A DNA stretch of 64,000 bases from Arthrobacter globiformis (GCF_030815865.1 NZ_JAUSXI010000001.1:1488001-1552000), one strand, 5' to 3'; shown: positions 54,139 through 63,181, counted from the stretch's first letter. Translations and numbers: made by a program. The notes: generated from the letters alone by a model not told the origin.

Positions 54139-54189
54139 GGTTTCGGCAGGCTCAACCAGGGGGGCGGTTTCGACAGGCTCAACCAGCGG
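54139..54189 (+). repeat. Two copies of the dispersed TTTCGACAGGCTCAACC repeat
   Basis: GGTTTCGGCAGGCTCAACC at 54139 and GGTTTCGACAGGCTCAACC at 54167, 28 bases apart, same orientation as the array at 58.3 kb. They lie just after the multicopper oxidase gene end. Confidence 0.8.
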
Positions 54190-54213
54190 CAGTTGCTCGA
54201 CCATACCTCCTCG

Positions 54214-55905
54214 TCACGTTCCTGCCGGAAACAGCGGCCGGTACACCGGCGGGAAAGCGTTCGCGGGCAGGGTGTCACGCTTGGGCGGGTCAGCGGTGAT
54301 GGGGTCATTGATCCGCGAATTACCCACTGCGTACTGAACCATCATGTCGTGGTCCTCGTGCACCAGGTTGTGGCAGTGGATCATGTACCGCCCTCCCTCC
54401 TGCGGGCTGGCGTCGAACTGCATCAGCGTGGTGATGGACTCGTTCTCGCCGGCGTAGAAGACGTCCTTGGGACCGAGCTCCCAGGCGAATGGTTTGCCGC
54501 CGTTGGTATTGCGGGCGATGATTTTCGCGTCTACCAGGTGGATGTGTACCGGGTGGAACCATCCTCCGGATTGGTTGATGATGGTCCACTGCTCGACGGC
54601 GAACGGCTGCGGGTTGCCGAACAACTTGGTGAACCCCGACCTTTCCACGTCGTCCCACAGGACCCCGTTGATGCTCCATTGGCCGTGTTGGCGCTCGAAC
54701 CTGAGCTGCCTCCTCACCGTGGCCATCTGCGGGGTCAGGCTCATCGTGTCGATGCCGCCCAGGGACGCCCTGGGCGACCCTCCAGCGTCCAGCCTCGACG
54801 GGATAGCGGAGATGGACCCTGCCCTGGACCCCGAATCGGCGACCACCTGGAATCGCATGATCTTGTCCGTGTTGGCAAAGTCAATGTTGTTCTTGTTGCT
54901 GAGGTTGCGCAGGTCAACGGTCTGCCCGGTCCTGTACCTGCGGAAGTCGATCAGGATTTCGGTGCGCTCCGCAGCGCCCATTCGCCATGACGAAACGGCC
55001 TGGACCACCGGTGTCATGCCGGCATCGGTGGCAACGATGTGAACGGGTTCACCATTGGAGAGGGTAGGCCGGTAGGAGCGTGCGATCGATGCGTCGAGCA
55101 CGCGGAAACGATAAATGCGTGGCTTGACCTTCATGGTGGGCCACGGCACCCCGTTGACCATGATCACGTCACCCCATAGCCCCTTTTCGCCGTTGTCGTT
55201 AAACGCGAGCGAGCCGTCCGCCTTGAACAGTGCGTCAGTAATCATCAACGGCACGTCGAACTCCCCCTGAGGCAGCTGCGCCCGCTCAAAACGGTCCGTC
55301 AGCGGGTAGAACCCGGCCAGTCCCGAATACACATTCTGGGCAGTGATGTGGTGCTTGTGGTCGTGGTACCAAAGCGTCCGCGCTGCCTGCCTGTTGGGGT
55401 AGTGGTAATTCTTGAAGAAGCCGGAACCGGTGATGTCATTGGCGTAGCCGTCGTACTGGGGCAGGGATGCCGAGCCGTGCAGGTGTGTGGCAGTGCTGAA
55501 CGCCCCCGGTTGGACCAGCCCGCGAGCCGGGAACGCGTTGCGGATCCGTACCTCGATCCGGGTGCCCTGCTTGGCCCGGATAGTGGGACCCGGGAAGATT
55601 CCGTTGAACCCGGCGACGGTGGTGGTGAGGCCCGGCAGCATGCGGGCCTGTCCGAGTTTCTGGGTGAGGGCGTAGCGCTCGAAAGGTCTTCGCGGGTCCC
55701 CGTCATCGAAGCCCCGCTGAAACGGCACGAGCTCCGGGGGCCTCCGAAAGACACCCCTGTAAGGGACTGGCGTGTTCTGCGGTGCGAGCTGACTCCGACT
55801 TATTGCCTCAGCGGGCGCCGCCGCCTCAGCGCTGCTGCCGACCAACACCCCGGTCAAGGCAGCGCCGACCGCACCCAGTTTCAGTACTTCCCTGCGAGAC
55901 GTCAT
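54214..55905 (-). CDS. Tat-exported multicopper oxidase (bilirubin oxidase/CotA-like)
   Basis: A 563-residue laccase-type oxidase. The Tat signal is MTSRREVLKLGAVGAALTG at the N-terminus. Copper ligands are in four clusters: THLHGSAS and WYHDHKHH early, HPVHIHLVDA and HCHNLVHEDHDMM late; the last holds the type-1 Cys and Met. It oxidises phenols, bilirubin-like compounds or metal ions with oxygen, outside the membrane. Length and order suit CotA/BOD members with three cupredoxin domains. ATG 55905 has GGAGGAG three to nine bases before. It is divergent from a histidine kinase pair that might control it. Confidence 0.93.
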   Translation of the reverse strand: MTSRREVLKLGAVGAALTGVLVGSSAEAAAPAEAISRSQLAPQNTPVPYRGVFRRPPELVPFQRGFDDGDPRRPFERYALTQKLGQARMLPGLTTTVAGFNGIFPGPTIRAKQGTRIEVRIRNAFPARGLVQPGAFSTATHLHGSASLPQYDGYANDITGSGFFKNYHYPNRQAARTLWYHDHKHHITAQNVYSGLAGFYPLTDRFERAQLPQGEFDVPLMITDALFKADGSLAFNDNGEKGLWGDVIMVNGVPWPTMKVKPRIYRFRVLDASIARSYRPTLSNGEPVHIVATDAGMTPVVQAVSSWRMGAAERTEILIDFRRYRTGQTVDLRNLSNKNNIDFANTDKIMRFQVVADSGSRAGSISAIPSRLDAGGSPRASLGGIDTMSLTPQMATVRRQLRFERQHGQWSINGVLWDDVERSGFTKLFGNPQPFAVEQWTIINQSGGWFHPVHIHLVDAKIIARNTNGGKPFAWELGPKDVFYAGENESITTLMQFDASPQEGGRYMIHCHNLVHEDHDMMVQYAVGNSRINDPITADPPKRDTLPANAFPPVYRPLFPAGT

Positions 55906-56271
55906 TGTCTCCTCCAGCCATTGGGATCCTATGGGTTGACATACAGCGGACCCGCGACCGACAGCCGCGAGTCCGTTCTCCCCCTTGGAGATGCAAAGAC
56001 CTGAGGTATAACGGCCCTTAGTGTCCGCCGGACGCACTGGGAAAATCTTGCAGGCTCTGCCAGCCTGGACTGCGCTTCCACCCAAATGGGGCGTTGGCCG
56101 GCCCAGGGCGGTGCACCAAGGTCAGTTTCCTGGCCGGTTTTCCTATGGCGCGGTTCTGGTGCACGGTCGTGTCACTTATGACTGGCCTTCCGAATGAATG
56201 TTCTGGCTTCTAGGTGGAGATTGGCCCGATACGGCGTTCTGCGACTGAGTGCCGTGGATAGGGTGGCAGGC
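55906..56271. other. 366-base divergent promoter region
   Basis: Lies between the multicopper oxidase and the histidine kinase. GTGCACCA (56111-56118) and TGGTGCAC (56157-56164) form a spaced inverted repeat that could be a binding site for the response regulator. No gene seen. Confidence 0.4.
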
Positions 56272-57624
56272 ATGGAACCAGTTATGAAGTTTGCGCGGCG
56301 TTGGGGCGCCCCGGCGGCGGCCGTCATTTTCTTCTCCCTGTGGTGCGTCGCCGAAGCCGGCCGGATGGCACCGATCGGAGATTTCGGAGGGGGCGGATTG
56401 CTTACGTGGCCCGGCACCTGGCCGCTCGTGCTGACCACGTTGGCGATTGCGGTCGCTGCCTGGCGGCCGGTGGCGTCCCTGGCGCTCGTTGCCCTGCTGC
56501 TCGCCGGACAGTTGGCGCACCTGATCCCGCCTATGTACGACAACAATTGGGCGATTTACATCGGCTCCTTTGTGGCACTGATCTTCATGGCATGGATGCA
56601 CCAGGGACGCATGCGGCTGATCGCGGCCGGGGCCAATGTGCTCTTCGCAGCTGCCATGGTGTTCCTCCTCCTTTCGTGGAGGTACGGCGCCGGCGTCGGT
56701 TGGTTCTTCCACTACGGCGGCGATTTGGCGATGCTTCGTCGCAATGGCTGGCAGCTCTTTGCCCTTCTCGTCTTGATCGCCGCGGCATGCTTCGCCCTTG
56801 GACTCCTGCTGGCGCTCTACCAGGAGCGCGGAACTCTGTTCCGTGCGCGGGAACTTGCGCAAAGCACGCTCGAAGCGGCCGAGGTCGACTTGATCGTGGA
56901 ACAGGAACGGACGCGCATCGCCCGGGACCTCCACGACGTCCTCGCCCATTCCCTCGCGGTCATAGCAGCGCAGGCCGACGGAACCCGGTACCTGAGCAGC
57001 GACCAGCCGAAAGCTGTCCTCAGCGCGTTGGAAAACATTGCGGGATCCGCCCGGACAGCGCTAATGGACGCCCAGCGTGTGATCGAAGGGGTGCGCGACG
57101 ACGGCATGGCCGTCCCGCAGCCGCGGCTTAGTGACATTGAGACGTTGATTGAGGGTATGCAACGGGGCAGCCTCGAGATCGAATCCAGCGAATCCGGAAC
57201 CCGCGTGGATCTTTCAGGCGGACAGCAGGTGGCGGTCTTCCGCATCGTGCAGGAATGCCTGACCAACGCCCTGAAACACGGCGGGAGGGGGACAGCTGTC
57301 CGTCTTCACTTCGATTGGAGCGGTCCGGGCCTGACCTTGCACGTGGCATCGGCAACTGTGGCTGCCAAACATGGACAAAGTGCGGAGCCCGTGCCGCAGC
57401 GGTCAGGCCGTGGTCTTCCCGGCATGCGGGAACGTGCGCACATGGCTGGCGGCTGGTTGACGGCCGGACCGGACGGCGAACAGTTCCGGGTGACGGTGTT
57501 CATTCCTTATACGGCAGGAAACCTCACCACCACGGAAGAAGGCGGCGCCGGTACCCGGCCCAGCCAGCAGCCCGCTCTCGTTGCGGTATCTGCCACGGCG
57601 GTGGAAGCCGACAATCGTGGCTGA
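56272..57624 (+). CDS. Sensor histidine kinase (HisKA_3, NarL-partner type)
   Basis: A 450-residue kinase with about six membrane segments in the first 190 residues and then the dimer-phosphoacceptor region ERTRIARDLHDVLAHSLAVI with H221. The ATPase part has FRIVQECLTNALKHGGRG and GRGLPGMRERAHMAGG. There is no PAS or extracellular sensor, so the membrane part probably senses. ATG 56272 is preferred to an upstream frame start. Its end overlaps the response regulator start by eight bases. Confidence 0.9.
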   Translation: MEPVMKFARRWGAPAAAVIFFSLWCVAEAGRMAPIGDFGGGGLLTWPGTWPLVLTTLAIAVAAWRPVASLALVALLLAGQLAHLIPPMYDNNWAIYIGSFVALIFMAWMHQGRMRLIAAGANVLFAAAMVFLLLSWRYGAGVGWFFHYGGDLAMLRRNGWQLFALLVLIAAACFALGLLLALYQERGTLFRARELAQSTLEAAEVDLIVEQERTRIARDLHDVLAHSLAVIAAQADGTRYLSSDQPKAVLSALENIAGSARTALMDAQRVIEGVRDDGMAVPQPRLSDIETLIEGMQRGSLEIESSESGTRVDLSGGQQVAVFRIVQECLTNALKHGGRGTAVRLHFDWSGPGLTLHVASATVAAKHGQSAEPVPQRSGRGLPGMRERAHMAGGWLTAGPDGEQFRVTVFIPYTAGNLTTTEEGGAGTRPSQQPALVAVSATAVEADNRG

Positions 57625-58300
57625 GGCGGGATCGCGCATCAAGGTGGCCTTGGTGGATGACCAGCCGCTGTTCCGGGCGGGTATCCGCATGCTCATCGAA
57701 AGTCAGAGGGACATGGAGTTCTCGGGAGAAGCGGCCGACGGGGAACAGGCAGTATGGTTGGCGGCCGAGCGCCGTCCGGATGTGATGCTGATGGACTTGC
57801 GCATGCCCGTCCTGGACGGAGTCACCGCAACCAGCCGGATCATCAAACAGGCCGACGCCGGCAATACGGACAAGCCAAAGATCATCGCGCTGACCACCTT
57901 CAACCGGGACCAGGCCGTTGTGGAAGCCGTTCAAGCAGGGGCCAGCGGCTACCTGCTCAAGAGCGCCGAGCCGGAGTTTTTGCTGGCCGCCATCCGGACC
58001 GTCCACTCTGGATATTCCGTCATCGCGCCGGGATCAGTGCACTCCCTGTTCGAACACGCAGCGAGACGGACGCCCGTTGCAGGGCCGGATCTCTCCGTCC
58101 TGGATGTTCTCTCGGTCCGCGAGCGGGATGTGTTTCTCCTCGCCGCCAAGGGACTGACCAACGGGGAAATGGCCGAGGGTTTGTTCGTCTCCGAGGCCAC
58201 CATCAAGACGCACCTGCGCAGCGTGCTGGACAAGCTGGAGCTGCGAACGCGCTTGCAGCTGATTGCCTTTGCCCACGAACGCCGGCTTCTCGGCAACTGA
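57617..58300 (+). CDS. NarL/LuxR-type response regulator
   Basis: A 227-residue response regulator. The receiver has D14, D15 and the phosphorylated D60 (LMDLRMP), with YLLKSA supplying the conserved Lys; the LuxR-type helix-turn-helix is LSVRERDVFLLAAKGLTNGE then SEATIKTHLRSVLDKL. It starts at GTG 57617 inside the kinase stop (GTGGCTGA) behind GGTGGAAG, so the pair is coupled. Targets may include the nearby multicopper oxidase (inference). Confidence 0.92.
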   Translation: MAEAGSRIKVALVDDQPLFRAGIRMLIESQRDMEFSGEAADGEQAVWLAAERRPDVMLMDLRMPVLDGVTATSRIIKQADAGNTDKPKIIALTTFNRDQAVVEAVQAGASGYLLKSAEPEFLLAAIRTVHSGYSVIAPGSVHSLFEHAARRTPVAGPDLSVLDVLSVRERDVFLLAAKGLTNGEMAEGLFVSEATIKTHLRSVLDKLELRTRLQLIAFAHERRLLGN

Positions 58301-58315
58301 AACTGCGCGACCTGT

Positions 58316-58722
58316 TCAGTTTCGACGGGCTCAACCAGCGGGGTGGTTTCGACAGGCTCAACCAGCGGGGTCCGCCTCGGTTTCGATGGGCTCAACCGGC
58401 GGGGTCGGTCTCCGTTTCGACAGGCTCAACCAGCGTGGTGGTTTCGACAGGCTCAACCAGCGGGGTCGGCCTCTGTTTCGACAGGCTCAACCAGCGGGGT
58501 GGTTTCGACGGGCTCAACCAGCGGGGTGGTTTCGACGGGCTCAACCAGCGGGGTGGTTTCGACAGGCTCAACCAGCGCGGTCGGCCTCGGTTTCGACGGG
58601 CTCAACCAGCGGGGTGGTTTCGACAGGCTCAACCAGCGCGGTCGGCCTCGGTTTCGACGGGCTCAACCAGCGGGGTGGTTTCGACAGGCTCAACCAGCGG
58701 GGTGGTTTCGACCGGCTCAACC
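58316..58722. repeat. Array of 14 TTTCGACAGGCTCAACCAGC units
   Basis: Fourteen copies of GTTTCGACRGGCTCAACCAG in one orientation, mostly 27 bases apart, with some longer steps of about 34 bases that insert TCGGCCTC-like spacers. Single-base changes are A/G at position 10 of the unit. On the minus strand the unit encodes LVEPVETTP, and the last units form the C-terminal tail of the GH15 gene. Plus-strand frames through it are not genes. Not a CRISPR: no unique spacers. Confidence 0.9.
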
Positions 58723-60509
58723 AGCAGAGCGTCGCGGAGGGCCAGCGCTGCCTGGACCAGCGCCGCGTGTGTCAGTGCCTGCGGATAGTTGCCGAGCAGG
58801 GCCCCTGTGCCGGGATCGATCTCCTCGCTGAACAGGCCCAGCGGACTTGCGTGCCCAAGAACCGCCCCGAACAATGCAGCGGCCTCCGCTGACCTTCCCG
58901 TGAGGGCGAGGGCCTGGGCGAGCCAGAAGGAGCAGGGGAGGAAAGCCCCCTCATCGCCCGGCAGCCCGTCCTGGCCCGGCGGGTAGCGGTAAAGGAAGGG
59001 GTAGCCGGCCGAAAGCTCCGACCACACCGCATCCACCGTGCCCCGAAGCCGCGGGGAGTCCGGTGACTCGAAGCCGGTTACCGGCAGGATCAGCAGGGCA
59101 GAATCAAGATCCATCGAGCCGTAGGAGCGGGTGTACGTGTTCCTCTCGGCGTCGAATCCATGGGTCCGGATGTCGGCGGCGATAGCGTCCCGGGCGCCTT
59201 CCCACCGGCGCCGCCGCCGGGCACTGAGGCGATGGCTCCGGGCAATGCCCAGCGCCCGGTCCAGGGCCAGCCAGCCCATGATCTTGGAATGCACATGCTG
59301 CGCCGCGTCAGCCCTGATTTCCCATATACCGGCATCGGGCTCCGGCCAGCGCCGCGCCACGAGGTCGGTAAAGCCGCGCATCGCCCGCCACGTCTCCGAG
59401 TTGAGCCGGTGCCCCTGCCGGACAAGGTTCCACGCGGCGTCGAGGACCCAGCCATAGCCGTCGAGCTGGTGCTGGTGGGCGGCGCCATTGCCCACCCGCA
59501 CCGGAGCGCTGCCCGCGTAGCCCGGCCAGCTCGCCAGGGTGCGTTCGCGGGGGACATGCCCTCCGGTCATGGTCAGCAGAGCCGGCAGCCGGGGCCGCTG
59601 CAGCCTGCTCGCGTGCAGGAGCCAGTTCAGGAAGTTCAGGGCCTCGCCGTCTTTGCCCAGGCCGAGGAAGGCGGCGATGCCGATGCTGGCGTCCCGCGGC
59701 CAGGCGTACCTGTAATCCCAGTTCCGGATGCCGCCCGGGTCCTCGGGCAGTGACGTGGTGGGGGCCGCGACCGGCGCGCCCGAGGGGGAGTAGGTCAGCA
59801 GCTTCAGCGTCAGCAGGCTCCGCAGGACTGCTTCGCGGAACGGGATGTCCTCGCTGATGCCTGACGCCCACTCCCGCCAGCGGGCTTCGTCGGCCTCCAC
59901 CAGATCCCATGCCGTTTCGGGATCGATCCAGACCAGGGGTTCCGTGTACGCCAGGGCGAGCACCATCACAACGGGACGCCCGGGCTCAACGGTGATTGCC
60001 GTCGTCGTACCCGGCTCCACCCGCATCCCGCCGCTGACGCCGAGCGACATGGCCAGGGCGCCCCATTCGCAGACCAGGTGCTGGTCCTGCCGGACGCGGG
60101 GCCGCGCGTGGCGCTCGCCGAAGCGGGGGTTAAATTCGACGGCGGCCTCCGCCGGAGCGCCGTCGGCCTCCAGCCGCCGGATGAGGAGGGTGGTGGGCAG
60201 CAGGCGGCCGGATACTTCCGCCACCATCGCCTCGGCGAGTGTCAGCGTGCCGCCGTCGGTGGCCCAGACCGTCTCAAGCGTGGCGGTGTGCGGCCGGTAA
60301 CGGCGCACGATGCGCTCGCCGGGCAGGGCGGGACCGGCGCGGAAGGTGCCCGCGTCCGGGCCGCCGAGCAGTGCACCGAAGACGGGATCGCCGTCGAAGG
60401 TGGGCGCGCAGAGCCAGTCGATGCCGCCGTCGGCCGAGACCAGGGCGGCCGTGCGTGTATCCCCCAGCAGGCCGTAATCCGCAAGGGCGGGGGAATGCCT
60501 GGCTTCCAT
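58629..60509 (-). CDS. GH15 glucoamylase/trehalase-type glycosidase with repeat-derived tail
   Basis: A 626-residue protein; the family's usual length is near 600. N-terminal ALADYGLLGDTRTAALVSAD is the GH15-associated beta domain, and the (alpha/alpha)6 barrel has GGIRNWDYRYAWPRDASI and the end GLFSEEIDPGTGALLGNYPQ with the general acid/base Glu positions. It hydrolyses alpha-glucosidic bonds, perhaps trehalose. ATG 60509 follows GAAGGTGG. After LRDALL the natural end is lost and three LVEPVETTP units, then ADRAG, are translated from the dispersed repeat. This tail is unlikely to matter for catalysis. Confidence 0.9.
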   Translation of the reverse strand: MEARHSPALADYGLLGDTRTAALVSADGGIDWLCAPTFDGDPVFGALLGGPDAGTFRAGPALPGERIVRRYRPHTATLETVWATDGGTLTLAEAMVAEVSGRLLPTTLLIRRLEADGAPAEAAVEFNPRFGERHARPRVRQDQHLVCEWGALAMSLGVSGGMRVEPGTTTAITVEPGRPVVMVLALAYTEPLVWIDPETAWDLVEADEARWREWASGISEDIPFREAVLRSLLTLKLLTYSPSGAPVAAPTTSLPEDPGGIRNWDYRYAWPRDASIGIAAFLGLGKDGEALNFLNWLLHASRLQRPRLPALLTMTGGHVPRERTLASWPGYAGSAPVRVGNGAAHQHQLDGYGWVLDAAWNLVRQGHRLNSETWRAMRGFTDLVARRWPEPDAGIWEIRADAAQHVHSKIMGWLALDRALGIARSHRLSARRRRRWEGARDAIAADIRTHGFDAERNTYTRSYGSMDLDSALLILPVTGFESPDSPRLRGTVDAVWSELSAGYPFLYRYPPGQDGLPGDEGAFLPCSFWLAQALALTGRSAEAAALFGAVLGHASPLGLFSEEIDPGTGALLGNYPQALTHAALVQAALALRDALLVEPVETTPLVEPVETTPLVEPVETEADRAG

Positions 60510-60536
60510 GGTGCGTCCACCTTCTCTCGCTGGGGG

Positions 60537-61013
60537 TCAGCTGGCCGTGAGCAGCAGCCCGAGCAGTGAGCCGTAAACCAGATGGGCCGCCACGGCCACC
60601 GCCGGAGTCTGAATTCCGTAGTTCAGGCCCAGCAGGCCCGGAGGTTCGAGTGCAGCCCGGCTGGCCGGACCCGCCCTGGTGCTGGCCATTCTGGGATGGA
60701 TGCCGGGCAACAGCGGCAGGATGACGGTCAGCGCCACCGCGACGTGCAGGAGTCCCAGCAGCGCGCCGATCCACCACGTTGCCTGGCCCAGCAGCGCAAA
60801 CACCGCCGCGTAACCGAGGGCGAAGACCTGCCCTGCCGCGAGGTGGATGAAGAAGCCGGCGATACGCGCCTTGTCTGGATCCGGGGTAACCAGGCTGCCC
60901 AGGACCAGGGGCAGGTCGAGCCGGGTCCAGCCGGCCATCTGGAAGGCAATCATCACCGCGGTCAAGGCCGTGGTGGCGAGCAGCCCGAACAGCGCCCAGC
61001 CTTGCCAGTCCAC
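60537..61013 (-). CDS. Small integral membrane protein
   Basis: A 158-residue protein with about four membrane segments (LFGLLATTALTAVMIAFQMA, AAGQVFALGYAAVFALLG, GLLHVAVALTVILPLLPG, VAVAAHLVYGSLLGLLL). It resembles DUF6789-type proteins from memory. The start is GTG 61013, one base after the stop of a 16-codon leader frame; an in-frame TTG at 61094 has no site. It lies 28 bases upstream of the GH15 gene on the same strand, so they may share a transcript. Confidence 0.7.
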   Translation of the reverse strand: MDWQGWALFGLLATTALTAVMIAFQMAGWTRLDLPLVLGSLVTPDPDKARIAGFFIHLAAGQVFALGYAAVFALLGQATWWIGALLGLLHVAVALTVILPLLPGIHPRMASTRAGPASRAALEPPGLLGLNYGIQTPAVAVAAHLVYGSLLGLLLTAS

Positions 61014-61014
61014 C

Positions 61015-61065
61015 TCAACCGCCGTCCCGCTGCTCGCGGGCGAGCCGCGCTTGTGCCAATTCCAT
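61015..61065 (-). CDS. 16-codon leader frame before membrane protein
   Basis: ATG 61065, with AGAAGGTG upstream at good spacing, encodes MELAQARLAREQRDGG and stops at 61015, one base before the GTG of the membrane protein. It has the best ribosome site of the region and would couple translation. It could instead mark a frameshift in the first codons. Confidence 0.4.
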   Translation of the reverse strand: MELAQARLAREQRDGG

Positions 61066-61153
61066 GACGCACCTTCTAAAACTAGGTAATTCAATTTTAG
61101 AACCTCGGATGAGCGGCAATCAAGGTGCCAGCGTTGGGTCCTCCGATACCCAT

Positions 61154-61417
61154 CTATCCGTCGCGGTCAGGAAGGCTTCCGTTTGGTGGAACTGCTGGAT
61201 CAAGCGCCCGATGGCCACTGTCGTCGCGCCTCTGTGCAAGGTCTGCCCCCAGCGAGAGAGGAAAAAATCCGAGCCCCAGCCCAACCCCCACGAGGACCGG
61301 GAAGTACACGGCGTAGTACCGCCGAACGGCACCGCTGATCCCCAGGTCAGTCAAACCATCCGCCCGCGCCGCTGCCTTGGCCCATCGGGCACGGGCTCCC
61401 GCATCGGGGTCAGTCAT
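61154..61417 (-). CDS. Small single-span membrane protein
   Basis: An 87-residue protein: charged head (DAGARARWAKAAARADGLTD), one membrane segment (AVYFPVLVGVGLGLGFFPLS) and a short polar tail. ATG 61417 has AGGAGG eight bases before, the best support for it. No family recognised. Longer frame upstream runs into the monooxygenase and is a shadow. Confidence 0.6.
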   Translation of the reverse strand: MTDPDAGARARWAKAAARADGLTDLGISGAVRRYYAVYFPVLVGVGLGLGFFPLSLGADLAQRRDDSGHRALDPAVPPNGSLPDRDG

Positions 61418-61457
61418 CCTCACGACCTCCTTCCATCCGCCCGGCGGGCCACGGCTT

Positions 61458-61481
61458 GGTTTCGACAGGCTTAACCAGCGC
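61458..61481 (+). repeat. Single copy of dispersed repeat
   Basis: GGTTTCGACAGGCTTAACCA at 61458, same unit and strand as the array at 58.3 kb, just past the monooxygenase stop. Confidence 0.75.
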
Positions 61482-61484
61482 GGT

Positions 61485-62792
61485 TCACCGCCACGCGATC
61501 TGGCCCGCCACGTATTCCGCGTCCAGCCCCACCGCCCCCACCGTGGAGGACGCGTGCCTCGTGAGCCAGGGGAGCCCGACAGCATAAAGCCCCGGAACCT
61601 CCGTGACCCCCCGCAAATGCCGCGGGTAGTTCCACTCGTCGAGCACTGGGATGTCCAGGAAGCCGAAGTCCAGCCCGTAGCCGGTGCTCCAGATGACGGA
61701 GGTGATGCCTTCGGCGCCGAGGTCCAGGCGCGAGCCGGAGGAAGAAGGCTGCCAGTCGACCGCCGGCACAGGTTCCGCAAGGGGCGCCTCGATCCCCGCC
61801 GCCGCTATGTACGTGTCAAGCATCACCTGCATCCGCTGCCCGAACGACGCCTCCACCAGCGCCATGCGGGCGGCGAGGTCGTCGCTGAAGACGAGTACGT
61901 CGTCGTCCGTCCCTTCAAAGTGGCCGTGCAGGCGGACGCCCCGGCGGCCGAGATCCCGCAGGCGGATGCTGTGCCCGCCGTCATTGCCGGAGATCAGCGG
62001 ATTGCACGTGAAACGCGCGGCGGGCGAGGGGAGCTGCTCCGCCTGCAGGCCGTTGATGCCGTAGTCCGGTCCGTGCAGGTTTACCTGCAGGAGCCAGTAG
62101 AACGTGTCCTGGCCGCGGTAGCGCCGTGGCGCCTCGGGGCAGGCCGAGACAGACAGGTGCACGTCCCGGCCGGCGGCGAGCAGGTCCTCCGTGATCTGGC
62201 CGCCCGACTGCCCGGTCCCCACCACCAGCACCGCGCCGTCGGGCAGCTGCTGCGGGTTGCGGTAGTCATGGCTGTGCAGCTGGGTAATGTGCTCGGGGAG
62301 TTTGGCGGCCGACGCCGGAACCCGTGGCCGCTGATAGGCCCCGTTCGCCAGGACGATGTTCCGGGCCAGCCAGCTTGCCTGGTTCGTGTCGACGGCGAAG
62401 CCGCCGCCCGGTGTCGCCCCACCACGCCCTGTGCCGCCCGCGGCGCAGCCGTCCGCGCGTGCAACCCGGGTGACTTCCGTCCCCAGCTGCACGGGAGCTG
62501 CTATCCGCCGCGCGTAGTGCCGGAACAGCTCGATGACCTCGTCGCGGGGCAGGAACGCGTCCGGCTCCGGACCGTCGTACGTCATCCCCGGCAGCAGGAA
62601 CGCGAAGTTCGGCGTGTTGAGGTAGAACGAGTCCCAGCGGTCCTGCCACGCGCCGCCCAGTTCCGGGCGCTGCTCCAGCAGCTGGTGTTCGACGCCGGCC
62701 CGGCTGAGCCAGCAGCTCGTGGCCAGGCCGGCCTGCCCCGCCCCGATCACCAGGGTGTCGACTTCACGCGCGGTGGCCGGAGAGAAAGACAT
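61485..62792 (-). CDS. Flavin-containing monooxygenase (CzcO-like)
   Basis: A 435-residue FAD/NADPH oxygenase. FAD site LVIGAGQAGLATSCWLSRAG (residues 14-33), NADPH site VLVVGTGQSGGQITEDLL, and FCNPLISGNDG-like middle. Family members oxidise amines, sulfides or ketones. ATG 62792 follows the TfoX-like stop by two bases, so both genes form an operon. Closely similar enzymes are often labelled as putative Baeyer-Villiger or indole oxygenases; the substrate is unknown. Confidence 0.88.
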   Translation of the reverse strand: MSFSPATAREVDTLVIGAGQAGLATSCWLSRAGVEHQLLEQRPELGGAWQDRWDSFYLNTPNFAFLLPGMTYDGPEPDAFLPRDEVIELFRHYARRIAAPVQLGTEVTRVARADGCAAGGTGRGGATPGGGFAVDTNQASWLARNIVLANGAYQRPRVPASAAKLPEHITQLHSHDYRNPQQLPDGAVLVVGTGQSGGQITEDLLAAGRDVHLSVSACPEAPRRYRGQDTFYWLLQVNLHGPDYGINGLQAEQLPSPAARFTCNPLISGNDGGHSIRLRDLGRRGVRLHGHFEGTDDDVLVFSDDLAARMALVEASFGQRMQVMLDTYIAAAGIEAPLAEPVPAVDWQPSSSGSRLDLGAEGITSVIWSTGYGLDFGFLDIPVLDEWNYPRHLRGVTEVPGLYAVGLPWLTRHASSTVGAVGLDAEYVAGQIAWR

Positions 62793-62794
62793 GG

Positions 62795-63181
62795 CTACTT
62801 CTTGGCGGCCTTCGGCTTGGGTTCCTTCGCGGCCTTGGGCGGCAGGCTGGCGACGTACGCGAACGCCTTCTCCGTCCAGGCCCGGGCCCGCGCTTCGTCG
62901 CCGTCGCCCTCTTCGTTCCAGATCTCGGGCAGACCGGTGTACCCGCCCATTGGACGCTCCGGCGGCCCGAAGGGAACGGTGCGCTCCCCGGACTCGAGCG
63001 CCTCCCGGTCCTCCGCGGAGAGCTTGATGCCGATGGTCGGCCCGAACAGCCCGGCGAACATATTGCCGTTGACGAACGCCCCCAGGTTCCCGAACATCGG
63101 CTTGATGACCACCTCGGGATGGTCAGGCACCACGGCCCGGAAGTGTTCCTTGTCAGCCTCGGTCGCTTTGGGCATTTCCAT
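62795..63181 (-). CDS. TfoX/Sxy N-terminal-domain protein
   Basis: A 128-residue protein with the TfoX_N fold: VVIKPMFGNLGAFVNGNMFAG then GIKLSAEDREALES, and a Lys/Pro-rich tail (PPKAAKEPKPKAAKK). In Gram-negative bacteria TfoX controls competence; actinobacterial members are short and their role is unknown. ATG 63181 follows GGAGGT at six bases. It shares a transcript with the monooxygenase. Confidence 0.88.
   Translation of the reverse strand: MEMPKATEADKEHFRAVVPDHPEVVIKPMFGNLGAFVNGNMFAGLFGPTIGIKLSAEDREALESGERTVPFGPPERPMGGYTGLPEIWNEEGDGDEARARAWTEKAFAYVASLPPKAAKEPKPKAAKK

Noticed and set aside
58316-58722. CRISPR array
   Set aside because: Units abut with 3-10 base steps that are themselves repeated; no unique spacers and no cas genes.
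58263-58892. Plus-strand frames of 160-210 residues through the repeat array (RLNQRGGFD and STGSTSGVV patterns)
   Set aside because: They are translations of the DNA repeat with no ribosome site and no match outside it; the GH15 gene lies on the other strand.
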